Assembly: GCA_963766765.1 (NCBI GenBank)
Contig: CAVYBR010000004.1
Location: 124,001-188,000 of the forward strand
DNA length: 64,000 bases
Direction of reading: 5' to 3'
Origin: JACCQS01 sp963766765
GTDB taxonomy: Bacteria > Actinomycetota > Actinomycetes > Mycobacteriales > Geodermatophilaceae
This document shows positions 27,379 through 34,717 of this stretch, piece by piece (positions within the stretch are counted from its first letter, which is position 1; each line of letters begins with the position of its first letter). The notes under the pieces were generated by a model. The model was not told the DNA's origin, searched no databases, and saw only the letters and a program-made list of their open reading frames with translations. Both the position numbers and the translations under genes were made by a program.

Positions 27379-27855
27379 CTAGCCGGCTGCGTCGCGCTCG
27401 CGGACGACGACCACCGTGCACGGCGCGTGCCGGACAACATTCTCGGCCACCGAACCGATGATGGCGCCGGCGAAGCCGCCGCGTCCGCGATTGCCGATGA
27501 CCACCATGTCAGCGTTGGCCGCGGCCGCGAGTATGACGTCGGTGGACGCCTCGTGGATGACGTGGGTGTGCACCTCGACACCCTCGGGTTCGCAGGTCGC
27601 CAGGTTCTTGTGGAGTTGCTCCTCGACCCAGGTGCCGGCCTCGTCGAAGCTGGGCACCCCGGCCGAGATCCCACCCATGTCTCGGATCACTCCGGACAAG
27701 ACCCAGGCGCGTACGACATGAACGACCTGACCACGCACGCGGCCCTCCTCGACCGCCCAACGCATTGCCTCGTGGGCGGATGCGGATCCGTCATGACCCA
27801 CGACGATTCCGCCGTTGATCGGCGGGTCGAAGCGGATGTCCTCCGTACGGGCCAC
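27379..27855 (-). CDS. Universal stress protein (ATP-binding type)
   Basis: A single UspA domain of about 158 residues. GIVVGHDGSASAHEAMRWA opens the fold, and the ATP-binding loop GNRGRGGFAGAIIGSVAENV (G-2x-G-9x-GS) is complete, so nucleotide binding is expected. The start is taken as the GTG at 27855, two bases after the stop of the upstream zinc-finger gene and behind GAGGTGG. The two therefore form a coupled pair. Its physiological role is stress or dormancy response by family; the signal is unknown. Confidence 0.87.
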   Translation of the reverse strand: MARTEDIRFDPPINGGIVVGHDGSASAHEAMRWAVEEGRVRGQVVHVVRAWVLSGVIRDMGGISAGVPSFDEAGTWVEEQLHKNLATCEPEGVEVHTHVIHEASTDVILAAAANADMVVIGNRGRGGFAGAIIGSVAENVVRHAPCTVVVVRERDAAG

Positions 27856-27857
27856 GC

Positions 27858-28055
27858 CTACCACCACCTCTGGTCCAGCCGCCCCTCGATCGCTCTGACG
27901 TGGGCGCGCGAGCAAGCCTCACACATCCAGCGAACCGTGTCCCCATCGACCTCACAGCTCCAGCTGATCGGTGGTTGGCCGGATGGGTCGCTCGCTCTCC
28001 CGCCGGTGGCAACCGGCGGCGAGATCCCGCACATCTGGCACCGCACAGGTGGCAC
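27858..28055 (-). CDS. Small four-cysteine zinc-binding protein
   Basis: About 65 residues from a GTG at 28055, which has GGAGGG 5 bases upstream. CQMC near the N-terminus and CEAC near the C-terminus make a zinc knuckle pair; the ending REHLRAMEG-like RAHVRAIEGRLDQRWW resembles a small actinobacterial hypothetical family. Its stop lies two bases before the universal stress protein start, so the two are co-translated. Function unknown. Confidence 0.65.
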   Translation of the reverse strand: MPPVRCQMCGISPPVATGGRASDPSGQPPISWSCEVDGDTVRWMCEACSRAHVRAIEGRLDQRWW

Positions 28056-28146
28056 ACCGCCCTCCGAATGCCCGTGGAATGGCCCAGTATGGCTCCCAGC
28101 GACCACCTCGGTGACCGCACCGGAAGTCATGGGAGGCCTTGGATCC

Positions 28147-28914
28147 ATGCCGTACGTCGACGTGGCTGACCTGCATCTGTACTACGAGGAACATGGTCAG
28201 TCGGATGGTCAACCGCTCGTCCTGCTGCACGGGGGCGGGGGGACCGTTGACGATCCGGTCGGTGGCTGGGCCATGGTCTGGCCAGTCCTCGCCGACACGT
28301 TCCGGGTGATCCTCATCGAACACCGTGGACACGGCCGCACGAAGAACCCGGCAGATTTCCAGTCCTTCGACCAAATGGGGGACGACATCGCGGCGGTCAT
28401 CGACCAGCTCGGTCTGGCTCCCGCGCATATCGCCGGGATCAGCGACGGTGGCGTTCTGGCCTTGGATCTGGCGCTGCGGCGACCAGAGGCGGTCCGCAGC
28501 ATCACGGTGATCGGGACGAACTACTGCGTTGACGAGCTGACTCTTGGGGCAGCCGCCGGGCTGGACCCCGACGACATCGAGGCTGCCGCGCCCGAAGCCG
28601 CAGCCGCGTTCGGGCAGCCGCACGACGCGAACAACTATCCGGGCTATTGGAAAGACTTGATCACGCAGATCAAGACAAACAACTCGGTCAATCCCGCCTG
28701 GACGGAGGAGGACTTGCGCCGGATCGCGTGTCCCGCACTGTTGATCGCCGGGGAGAATGATCCCTTCGCGAACACCACTCAGATGACCGTCATGAAGCGC
28801 GAAATCCCGGGCGCTGAGTGGCTGATCGTCAACCACGCGGGCCACACCGTGCACCACGAGCATCCGGAGTTCGTCGGCGCGCGCATGTCCGACTTCCTGC
28901 AGCGTCACGTCTGA
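28147..28914 (+). CDS. Alpha/beta-fold hydrolase
   Basis: The 255-residue protein starts MPYVDVADLHLYYEEHG, 10 bases after GGAGG. The oxyanion motif is LHGGGGT, the nucleophile serine is in GISDGG, the acid in GENDPF and the histidine in NHAGHTVHHEHP. It fits small-molecule esterases or lactonases; the substrate cannot be told. The long upstream in-frame extension to 27427 is antisense to the stress-protein genes. It is 41 bp from the dicarboxylate transporter in the same orientation. Confidence 0.84.
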   Translation: MPYVDVADLHLYYEEHGQSDGQPLVLLHGGGGTVDDPVGGWAMVWPVLADTFRVILIEHRGHGRTKNPADFQSFDQMGDDIAAVIDQLGLAPAHIAGISDGGVLALDLALRRPEAVRSITVIGTNYCVDELTLGAAAGLDPDDIEAAAPEAAAAFGQPHDANNYPGYWKDLITQIKTNNSVNPAWTEEDLRRIACPALLIAGENDPFANTTQMTVMKREIPGAEWLIVNHAGHTVHHEHPEFVGARMSDFLQRHV

Positions 28915-28955
28915 CCGGTTGACGGGGGCACCTGACAGCGAGTAGCCACTGCCCC

Positions 28956-30296
28956 ATGTCACCAGAATGGGTTGCCATCCTCGCGCTCGTCGCTCTGTTC
29001 GTCGTCGGTACGGTGCTGCCGATCAACATGGGGGCTCTGGCCTTCGTCGCCGCCTGGCTGGTCGGGATGTTCTCGCTGCATCTCGACGAGAAGGAGATCA
29101 TCTCCGGGATCAGCGGCGACCTGGTTCTGACGCTGATCGGCGTCACGTACCTGTTCGCCGTGGCCAAGAACAACGGCACGGTCGACCTGATCGTGCGAGC
29201 CGCGGTCCGCGTCGTCGGCGGCCGGGTGGCGCTGATTCCGTGGGTGATGTTCGCGGTGACCGCCCTCCTGACCGCGATCGGTGCGGCGAGCCCTGCTGCC
29301 TGCGCGATCATCGGGCCGATCGCGCTCGGCTTCGCCGGCCGGTACAACATCAATGCGCTCATGATGGGGATGTTCGTGGTGCACGGCGCCCAAGCCGGCG
29401 GGTTCTCCCCGATCAGCATTTACGGAACCATCACGAACTCGGTCATGCGCGACAACGACCTGCCGGTCGGCGAAGTGACCGTCTTTCTGACCAGCCTGTT
29501 CGTCAACCTCGCCATCGCCATCGTCCTGTTCGTGGTGCTCGGCGGGCGTGAGTTGATGTCGCGGCGCATTGACCCCGACGACGCCGTCGAGACCAGCGGC
29601 GATCGCGCCGACGACTCGGCTGCGCCCGGGGACGCCGGTGCTGGCACGAGAAAAGCCGCTGTCGACACGAAGGTGGAAACGGCTGCGGCGCAGAAGGTAT
29701 CGGCGGATCAAATCATCACATTGGTGGCGTTCTTGGTCGTCGCTGTCGTGGCATTGGCCTTCGACCGCAACATCGGCTTCACGGCGATCACTGCCGCTGT
29801 CGTGCTCACCGCGCTGTTCCCATCGGCCCAGAAAGACGCGGTCTCGCAGATCGCATGGTCAACCGTGCTGCTCGTAGCCGGGGTCAGCACCTACGCCTCG
29901 ATCCTTGCCGCCGCCGGTGTGCCCGAGTTCGTCGGCGGCTGGGCGGCGGGCCTGGGTTCGGCCCTGCTCGGCGCCTTGATCCTCTGCTACGTCGGCGGGG
30001 TGATCTCGGCCTTTGCTTCGTCGGTGGCGCTGCTCCCGATCATCATTCCGATCGCCGTGCCCCTGATCGTCACCGGCGATATCAGTGCCGTCGCTCTGGT
30101 GGCCGCACTCGCCGTCTCGTCGACCATCGTCGATGTCAGCCCGTTCTCGACGAATGGCGCACTCATGGTCGCCAACCGTCCGGACACCATCCCCGAGGAA
30201 GCCTTCTACCGGCAGATCCTCGCCTACAGCGCCATCGTGGTAGCCATCGGACCACTGCTCGTCTGGGCGGCGGTCGTCGCCCCCGGCTGGCTGTGA
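28956..30296 (+). CDS. MatC/DASS-type dicarboxylate (malonate-like) transporter
   Basis: This 446-residue permease has about 11-12 helices. The two halves each carry a conserved hairpin: AASPAACAIIGPIALG in the first and SSTIVDVSPFSTNGAL in the second, typical of MatC-like carriers in the ion-transporter superfamily. A charged loop at about residues 200-245 splits the halves. Likely substrates are C3/C4 dicarboxylates with Na+ or H+. The last codons (APGWL and stop) lie in the first unit of a 20-bp tandem repeat. Confidence 0.82.
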   Translation: MSPEWVAILALVALFVVGTVLPINMGALAFVAAWLVGMFSLHLDEKEIISGISGDLVLTLIGVTYLFAVAKNNGTVDLIVRAAVRVVGGRVALIPWVMFAVTALLTAIGAASPAACAIIGPIALGFAGRYNINALMMGMFVVHGAQAGGFSPISIYGTITNSVMRDNDLPVGEVTVFLTSLFVNLAIAIVLFVVLGGRELMSRRIDPDDAVETSGDRADDSAAPGDAGAGTRKAAVDTKVETAAAQKVSADQIITLVAFLVVAVVALAFDRNIGFTAITAAVVLTALFPSAQKDAVSQIAWSTVLLVAGVSTYASILAAAGVPEFVGGWAAGLGSALLGALILCYVGGVISAFASSVALLPIIIPIAVPLIVTGDISAVALVAALAVSSTIVDVSPFSTNGALMVANRPDTIPEEAFYRQILAYSAIVVAIGPLLVWAAVVAPGWL

Positions 30297-30358
30297 CTGC
30301 CCCCGGCTGGCTGTGACTGCCTCCGGCTGGCTGTGACTGCCCCCGGCTGGCTGTGACG
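30279..30358. repeat. Four tandem 20-bp repeats over the 3' end of the transporter gene
   Basis: The unit GCCCCCGGCTGGCTGTGACT occurs at 30279-30298, 30299-30318, 30319-30338 (one mismatch) and 30339-30358 (last base differs). The first unit encodes the final PGWL and the stop of the transporter. Because 20 is not a multiple of three, later units add nothing to the protein but copy the stop sequence. Confidence 0.9.
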
Positions 30359-30398
30359 TGCCGTTGATCCGCCGATGAGCGGCTGCACGCAGACATGA

Positions 30399-30446
30399 CC
30401 GAGCCCTCGTCCTTCCGCTGCGCACAGTGGTTGGACGAGGGCTCGG
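30399..30446. terminator. Bidirectional hairpin between convergent genes
   Basis: A perfect 14-bp inverted repeat (CCGAGCCCTCGTCC at 30399-30412 and its complement at 30433-30446) with a 20-base loop. It separates the dicarboxylate transporter (+) from the whiB7-linked small gene (-). No T-run on either side. Confidence 0.6.
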
Positions 30447-30485
30447 AGTGGGTGGCCGGGAGGTGGGTAGCAACACGCTGCCCGG

Positions 30486-30650
30486 TCACCAGATGGCGCT
30501 ACGCGCCATCTGCGCGCGACGTGCGGCGCGCTCGGCGCGACGCTGCCAACGCTGCGCGGCGCGCAACCGACGGGCTCGCGACCCGGCCAGCACGTTGGCG
30601 CGCTGGTCGCGGATGCGGGCTCGGGCCACGTCATTGGCGATGGAGTTCAT
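30486..30650 (-). CDS. Small basic helical protein downstream of whiB7
   Basis: A 54-residue protein from ATG 30650, with AGGAAGGAAG upstream. It is rich in Arg and Ala and would form one long amphipathic helix (MNSIANDVARARIR then repeats such as RRAERAARR). It sits 53 bp after the whiB7 stop in the same orientation, so it may be co-induced by WhiB7. No function is recognised; the strong ribosome site is the main support. Confidence 0.6.
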   Translation of the reverse strand: MNSIANDVARARIRDQRANVLAGSRARRLRAAQRWQRRAERAARRAQMARSAIW

Positions 30651-30703
30651 CGCGACACTTCCTTCCTGATCTCGATAGCGGGTCGTGCTCTGTCCGGTGG
30701 CGC

Positions 30704-31012
30704 TCACGCGGCAATCTCCTTGCGGGGACGGCCTCGTGGACGCTTGCGTGCGATGACGACACCCCGTTCGAAGATCTCACCACCCCAGACGCCCCATGGC
30801 TCGGAGCGGGCCATGGCGCCGCGAAGGCATGCCTGGCGAACCGGGCACGTCGCGCAGAAGTCCTTGGCGATCTCGAGCTGGGAGGGTGAGTCGGCGAACC
30901 ACAGGTCGGGGTTCTGGACCCGACATGGCAGTTCGTCGTCGGCCAAGGCGAGGTCGGCGACATCCAGGGTGATCGACCAGACGGCGGTGTCGGTCGTGGT
31001 GGCCCCGTTCAC
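30704..31012 (-). CDS. whiB7: WhiB7 redox-responsive transcription factor
   Basis: A 102-residue WhiB protein. The four Fe-S cysteines are ELPC, DFC, CPVRQ and QAC (C-x30-C-x2-C-x5-C type), followed by the GVWGGE turn. The C-terminal AT-hook RGRPRK, which separates WhiB7 from other WhiB proteins, is present. WhiB7 binds sigma-A and activates intrinsic antibiotic-resistance genes. The start is the GTG at 31012 with AAGGAGGTG upstream. It has a long leader with a terminator hairpin (31065-31104) and lies next to uvrD2, as in mycobacteria. Confidence 0.93.
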   Translation of the reverse strand: MNGATTTDTAVWSITLDVADLALADDELPCRVQNPDLWFADSPSQLEIAKDFCATCPVRQACLRGAMARSEPWGVWGGEIFERGVVIARKRPRGRPRKEIAA

Positions 31013-31064
31013 GGGGTTCACCTCCTTGCTAGTTACGGATGGGCTTCTCGGGGATGGGTGGGTA

Positions 31065-31104
31065 ATAAACAGAAAGGCCGCGAATCCCTTGGCGGGATTC
31101 GCGG
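31065..31104 (-). promoter_or_regulatory. Transcription attenuator in the whiB7 leader
   Basis: On the minus strand a perfect 11-bp stem (31104-31094 with 31088-31078) is followed by CCTTTCTGTTTATT, a proper T-rich tract. It lies about 55 bases before the whiB7 start codon. This is the arrangement known for whiB7 leaders, where ribosome stalling on an upstream frame prevents termination. Confidence 0.8.
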
Positions 31105-31134
31105 CCTCGAAGGTGACCTGCGTTGATCGTGGGA

Positions 31135-31317
31135 TCAAAGTGGTTCTCTTCGAGGCGGAATGCCACCCTGGACCTGGGCAACCATGCGGAAGACAGACGT
31201 CTCCCCCGCAACATCGAAATCGGGCGCGACGAGCGGCGCCCCCAGGTACCGGTAACGGTTGGAGGCAGCCCAGGTCATGCCGTCAGCGTCGCCGAGGGCA
31301 TTCGTCTTTGTGATCAC
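31135..31317 (-). CDS. Candidate whiB7 leader ORF (60 residues)
   Basis: A GTG at 31317 follows AAGGAGGAAG, an excellent ribosome site. It opens a 60-codon frame (starting MITKTNALGDADGMTW) that stops at 31135, 30 bases before the attenuator stem. No family is recognised. Position and ribosome site suggest translation. It could be the regulatory upstream ORF that controls attenuation, although it is longer than known whiB7 leader peptides, or a separate small protein. Confidence 0.5.
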   Translation of the reverse strand: MITKTNALGDADGMTWAASNRYRYLGAPLVAPDFDVAGETSVFRMVAQVQGGIPPRREPL

Positions 31318-31372
31318 GGGGCTTCCTCCTTCCAGTCGGTTCCAGCGCACGCCGGATGAACGCGCAGTCGCG

Positions 31373-31401
31373 AGAGTAAGCCGGGCGGGGTCGGCTCGCA
31401 A
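31373..31401 (-). promoter_or_regulatory. Candidate whiB7 leader promoter
   Basis: On the minus strand TTGCGA (31401-31396) and TACTCT (31378-31373) are 17 bases apart, a reasonable sigma-70-type pair. Transcription would begin near 31366, giving a leader of about 350 nt before whiB7. The -35 lies at the very edge of uvrD2. Confidence 0.5.
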
Positions 31402-31406
31402 TCCAT

Positions 31407-33440
31407 TTACCGGGAACCTTCGATAGATGTCTGGAAATCGATGGTCTGCCCGCCTACGACGGCAAGCACGGCCGGCCCGTACCGCTCCCATTTGGTCGGT
31501 CCGACCCCGCTGACCATGCGAAGCTGGGCCTCTGTGCTCGGTCGGCTTTCAGCGATGGCGACCAACGTCGCGTCGGAGAAGACGACGTAGGCGGGGACGG
31601 ATCCGGCTCGGGCCTGCTCCCCGCGCCATGCGCGGAGCCGCTCGAACACCTCGGCATCTGCCGGGTCGAGGTCGGCCCGGCGCTGCTTGCTGGCCGACTT
31701 CCGCCTCCGCTCCCCCGGCTCGTGTGCACCGTCGAGCGTGGCCAAGAACCGACTGCGACGCCGGTTGCCCGACCCTCCGGCCTGTCGCGAGCGATGCCAG
31801 CTCAGGGCGAGTCGCTGTCGGGCCCGGGTCACCGCGACGTAGAGCAGTCGCCGCTCCTCTTCGATCTCCTCCTCCCGCTTGGCGTGCGCGATCGGCATGA
31901 GCCCATCGACGAGGCCGACACAGAAGACTGCATCCCATTCGAGCCCTTTGGCCGAGTGCATCGAGGCCAGCGTCACGCCCGGTACCGCGGGAGCGTGTTG
32001 CGCGGCAACCCGACCGTCCAGTTCGGCGACCAATTCGGGTAGCCCCGCACCAGGTTGCGCGGTCGTCAATTCGACGGCCAGGTCGACCAGCGCAGCCAAC
32101 GAACCCCAGCGCTCTAGGGCGGCTCCGGAGCTCGGCGCGTCGTCGCCCACCCAGCCCATGGAGGTCAGCACATCGCGCACCGCATCCGGCAGCGACGTCG
32201 TCCCAGCCTCCCCTGAACGCGCTGCAGCGCGGAGCAGGACCAGTGCCTGCCGAACCTCGGGGCGGTCGAAGTAGCGCTGACCACCGTGCAGGACGTACGG
32301 CACACCCGCCCGGGCCAGCGCCGCCTCGTATGCCGCGGAGGCGGCGTTGATCCGGAACAACACGGCGATCTCCGCCGGCGGGACACCCTCGGCGATCAGG
32401 GCCACGCACTGCGCCGCGACGGCGGCCGCTTCGGCGGGCTCATCGGCCAAGTCGCTGATCACCGGAACCGGCCCGTCCGGGCGTTGCCCAACGAGGGCCA
32501 GCCCAGCCACCTCGCGCTCCGGCGTGCGGCTCATCAGCAGGTTCGCCAACCCGACGATCTGCGGTGTGGAGCGGTAGTCGCGGTGCAGCCGGATCACCTC
32601 GGCCTGCGGGAAACGCTGGGTGAAGCGCAGGAGGTAGTCCGGACTGGCGCCGGTGAAGGAGTAGATCGTCTGGCGAGGGTCCCCGACCACGCACACGTCC
32701 TCCCGATCGCCCAGCCACACGTCGAGCAGTCGCTGCTGGAGCGGGTTGACGTCCTGGTACTCGTCCACCACGAAGTACCGGTACCGCGCCCGCACTTCCT
32801 CGCAGACATCCCGATGGGATTCCAACGAGTAGGCGGTGACCAGCAGGAGGTCCTCGAAGTCCAAGGCACCCTGATCGGCTTTTGCCTGCTCGTAGCGGGC
32901 GTACGCGGCGCCGACCTTGCCGAACTCGAGCGGCGCATGCCGGTCCGCGGCAGCCGCCCGCTCCCGGTAGTCCTCCGGGGAGATGAGGCTGGTCTTTGCC
33001 CATTCGATCTCACCGGCCAGGTCCCGTACGAGAGCCCGGTCCGGGTGCGCTCCGACCGCGGACGCGGCCGCGGCGACCAACCGGGCCTTGTTCTCGACCA
33101 GCGGCGGGATCGGCCCGCCGAGGACGCGCGGCGCGAAGTACTTCAGCTGGGCCAGCGCCGCAGCGTGGAAGGTGCGAGCACTCACTCCGTCGGCCCCCAG
33201 CAGCCGCAATCGCGACCGGAGCTCGCCGGCTGCCCGCGCAGTGAAGGTGACGGCGAGCACCTGGCTGGCCGGAACCTGCTCGGTGGCGACAGCGTGGGCG
33301 ATCCGATGGGTGATCGTTCGGGTCTTCCCAGTTCCGGCGCCGGCCAGGATGCAGACCGGGCCACGCACCGCCAGCGCCGCGCGCTGCTGCTCCGGATCCA
33401 ACCCGGCGATCACGTCCACGTCAGGAATCCTCGCAGCCAC
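31407..33440 (-). CDS. uvrD2: UvrD2-type SF1A DNA helicase with HRDC domain
   Basis: A 677-residue 3'-5' helicase. Walker A GAGTGKT lies at 34-40, Walker B in VVDEYQDVN, motif III in GDPRQTIYSFTGA, motif V in SMHSAKGLEWD and motif VI in LYVAVTRARQRL. A C-terminal HRDC domain spans about 605-677 (FERLRAWRGEQAR through VSGVGPTKWERYG). In mycobacterial UvrD2 a tetracysteine module sits between motor and HRDC; here that linker (GERRRKSASKQRRADL) has no cysteine. The start is a GTG at 33440 with no clear ribosome site. It diverges from mrx1 and is followed by the whiB7 leader. Confidence 0.9.
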   Translation of the reverse strand: MAARIPDVDVIAGLDPEQQRAALAVRGPVCILAGAGTGKTRTITHRIAHAVATEQVPASQVLAVTFTARAAGELRSRLRLLGADGVSARTFHAAALAQLKYFAPRVLGGPIPPLVENKARLVAAAASAVGAHPDRALVRDLAGEIEWAKTSLISPEDYRERAAAADRHAPLEFGKVGAAYARYEQAKADQGALDFEDLLLVTAYSLESHRDVCEEVRARYRYFVVDEYQDVNPLQQRLLDVWLGDREDVCVVGDPRQTIYSFTGASPDYLLRFTQRFPQAEVIRLHRDYRSTPQIVGLANLLMSRTPEREVAGLALVGQRPDGPVPVISDLADEPAEAAAVAAQCVALIAEGVPPAEIAVLFRINAASAAYEAALARAGVPYVLHGGQRYFDRPEVRQALVLLRAAARSGEAGTTSLPDAVRDVLTSMGWVGDDAPSSGAALERWGSLAALVDLAVELTTAQPGAGLPELVAELDGRVAAQHAPAVPGVTLASMHSAKGLEWDAVFCVGLVDGLMPIAHAKREEEIEEERRLLYVAVTRARQRLALSWHRSRQAGGSGNRRRSRFLATLDGAHEPGERRRKSASKQRRADLDPADAEVFERLRAWRGEQARAGSVPAYVVFSDATLVAIAESRPSTEAQLRMVSGVGPTKWERYGPAVLAVVGGQTIDFQTSIEGSR

Positions 33441-33544
33441 AGCTGACGTCCAGCTGAGCGATGCCGCCGAGGTGTGGAGGGAAGAGATCGGCGCATCGGG
33501 GTGTTGTTCTGCCCAGTGCCCGGATTCCGGATGGAAGGAAGTCG

Positions 33545-33793
33545 ATGAACTCCCCGCAGGTGACCATGTACACGACGAGTTGGTGCGGCTACTGCGTGCG
33601 GCTCAAGCGTCACCTCCAGGATGCGGACATCGTCTTCGCCGAGGTCAACATCGAGACCGATGCCGCGGCTGCCGGGCTCGTCGCGCAGGCCAACGGCGGC
33701 AACCAGACCGTGCCTACCCTGATCTTCCCCGACGGCACCGCGCTGACGAACCCCACGATCGAGCAGGTCAAGTCGCAGCTCGCCGCCGCGTAA
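33545..33793 (+). CDS. mrx1: Mycoredoxin Mrx1-like glutaredoxin
   Basis: An 82-residue thioredoxin-fold protein starting MNSPQVTMYTTSWCGYC. The active site is CGYC and the cis-proline loop reads QTVPTLIF. Mycoredoxin reduces mycothiol-protein mixed disulfides. The start at 33545 is preceded by AAGGAAG. It is convergent with nudC (6 bases between stops) and divergent from uvrD2, as I recall for Rv3198A. Confidence 0.9.
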   Translation: MNSPQVTMYTTSWCGYCVRLKRHLQDADIVFAEVNIETDAAAAGLVAQANGGNQTVPTLIFPDGTALTNPTIEQVKSQLAAA

Positions 33794-33799
33794 CCGAGT

Positions 33800-34717
33800 T
33801 CAGCTCCACTTGGGACTGGCCGGCGCTTGACCGAGCCAGTCCTTGATCAGCTGATAGGCGATCGAGATCGAGGGGGCCAGCTTCGGCCGGACTCGGTTCG
33901 GGTCCAGGAGTTCGGCGCGGGTGAACCAGGCGGCCTCGGCGATCTCATCTTGATCCACCACCAGGGTCTGATCGCCATCCACTTGCGCGGTGAAGCCCAG
34001 CATCAGCGACTGTGGCAACGGCCAGGGCTGGCTGGTCACGTAGCGGATGTCGCGCACCTTCAGGCCGACTTCCTCGAAGACCTCCCGCGCCACCGCCTGC
34101 TCCGCTGACTCGCCGGGTTCGACGAATCCGGCCAGCACCGAGAACCGGTCAGGCGGCCAGACCGCCTGTCGGCCGAGGACGCAACGGTCGGCGCCGTCGT
34201 GCACGAGCACGATCATCGCCGGGTCGGTACGGGGGAAGATCTCAGACCCGTCCACCGGGCAGCGCCGTACCCATCCGGCGTCTCGCAGTTCCGTGACCGA
34301 CCCGCACAGCGGACAGTGCTTGGAGCGGTCATGCCATTGAGCCAGGCCAATGGCCTGGACCAACAGGCCGGCGTCCAGATCAGTCACCTCGGCGCCCAGC
34401 TCGCGCAGACCCAGCCACTGATCGGACTTGATATCGCGCCGACCGCGGGCCATGGCGTACGTCTTCCCCTCGTGCGCACCGAGATAGGCCCACTCGGCCG
34501 GATCTGACTCGACAGCGCCCGCCGGCCGCCACGCCAGTCGCGGACCCGCGTCGGTTTCGACCACGGGTACCAGGTAGTCCGCGGTGACGAGCAGGACACG
34601 CGTGTCCGGATCCTTGCCCAAGGAGGCATGGACGGCACGCCGTCGCAGCCCATCCCGGTCGTGAACCGCGCGGGACAGGGCAGGTCGGATCGGACTGATC
34701 CCGGACTCCTCGCTCAC
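33800..34717 (-). CDS. nudC: NudC NADH pyrophosphatase
   Basis: A 305-residue Nudix enzyme. The Nudix box is GFVEPGESAEQAVAREVFEEVGL-like (GX5EX7REVxEExG), followed by SQPWPLPQS, the signature for NADH/NAD-capped substrates. It cleaves NADH to NMNH and AMP and may decap NAD-RNA. The zinc-ribbon is incomplete: CPLC and RRC give three cysteines, with aspartate (CPVD) where the fourth is expected. The GTG start overlaps the stop of the second M16 gene by 4 bases, so translation is coupled to that operon. Confidence 0.9.
   Translation of the reverse strand: MSEESGISPIRPALSRAVHDRDGLRRRAVHASLGKDPDTRVLLVTADYLVPVVETDAGPRLAWRPAGAVESDPAEWAYLGAHEGKTYAMARGRRDIKSDQWLGLRELGAEVTDLDAGLLVQAIGLAQWHDRSKHCPLCGSVTELRDAGWVRRCPVDGSEIFPRTDPAMIVLVHDGADRCVLGRQAVWPPDRFSVLAGFVEPGESAEQAVAREVFEEVGLKVRDIRYVTSQPWPLPQSLMLGFTAQVDGDQTLVVDQDEIAEAAWFTRAELLDPNRVRPKLAPSISIAYQLIKDWLGQAPASPKWS

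Noticed and set aside
27427..28146. N-terminal extension of the alpha/beta hydrolase
   Set aside because: It is antisense to the stress-protein and zinc-finger genes, and the hydrolase fold starts at 28147.
30279..30358. CRISPR array
   Set aside because: The repeats are directly adjacent with no spacers.
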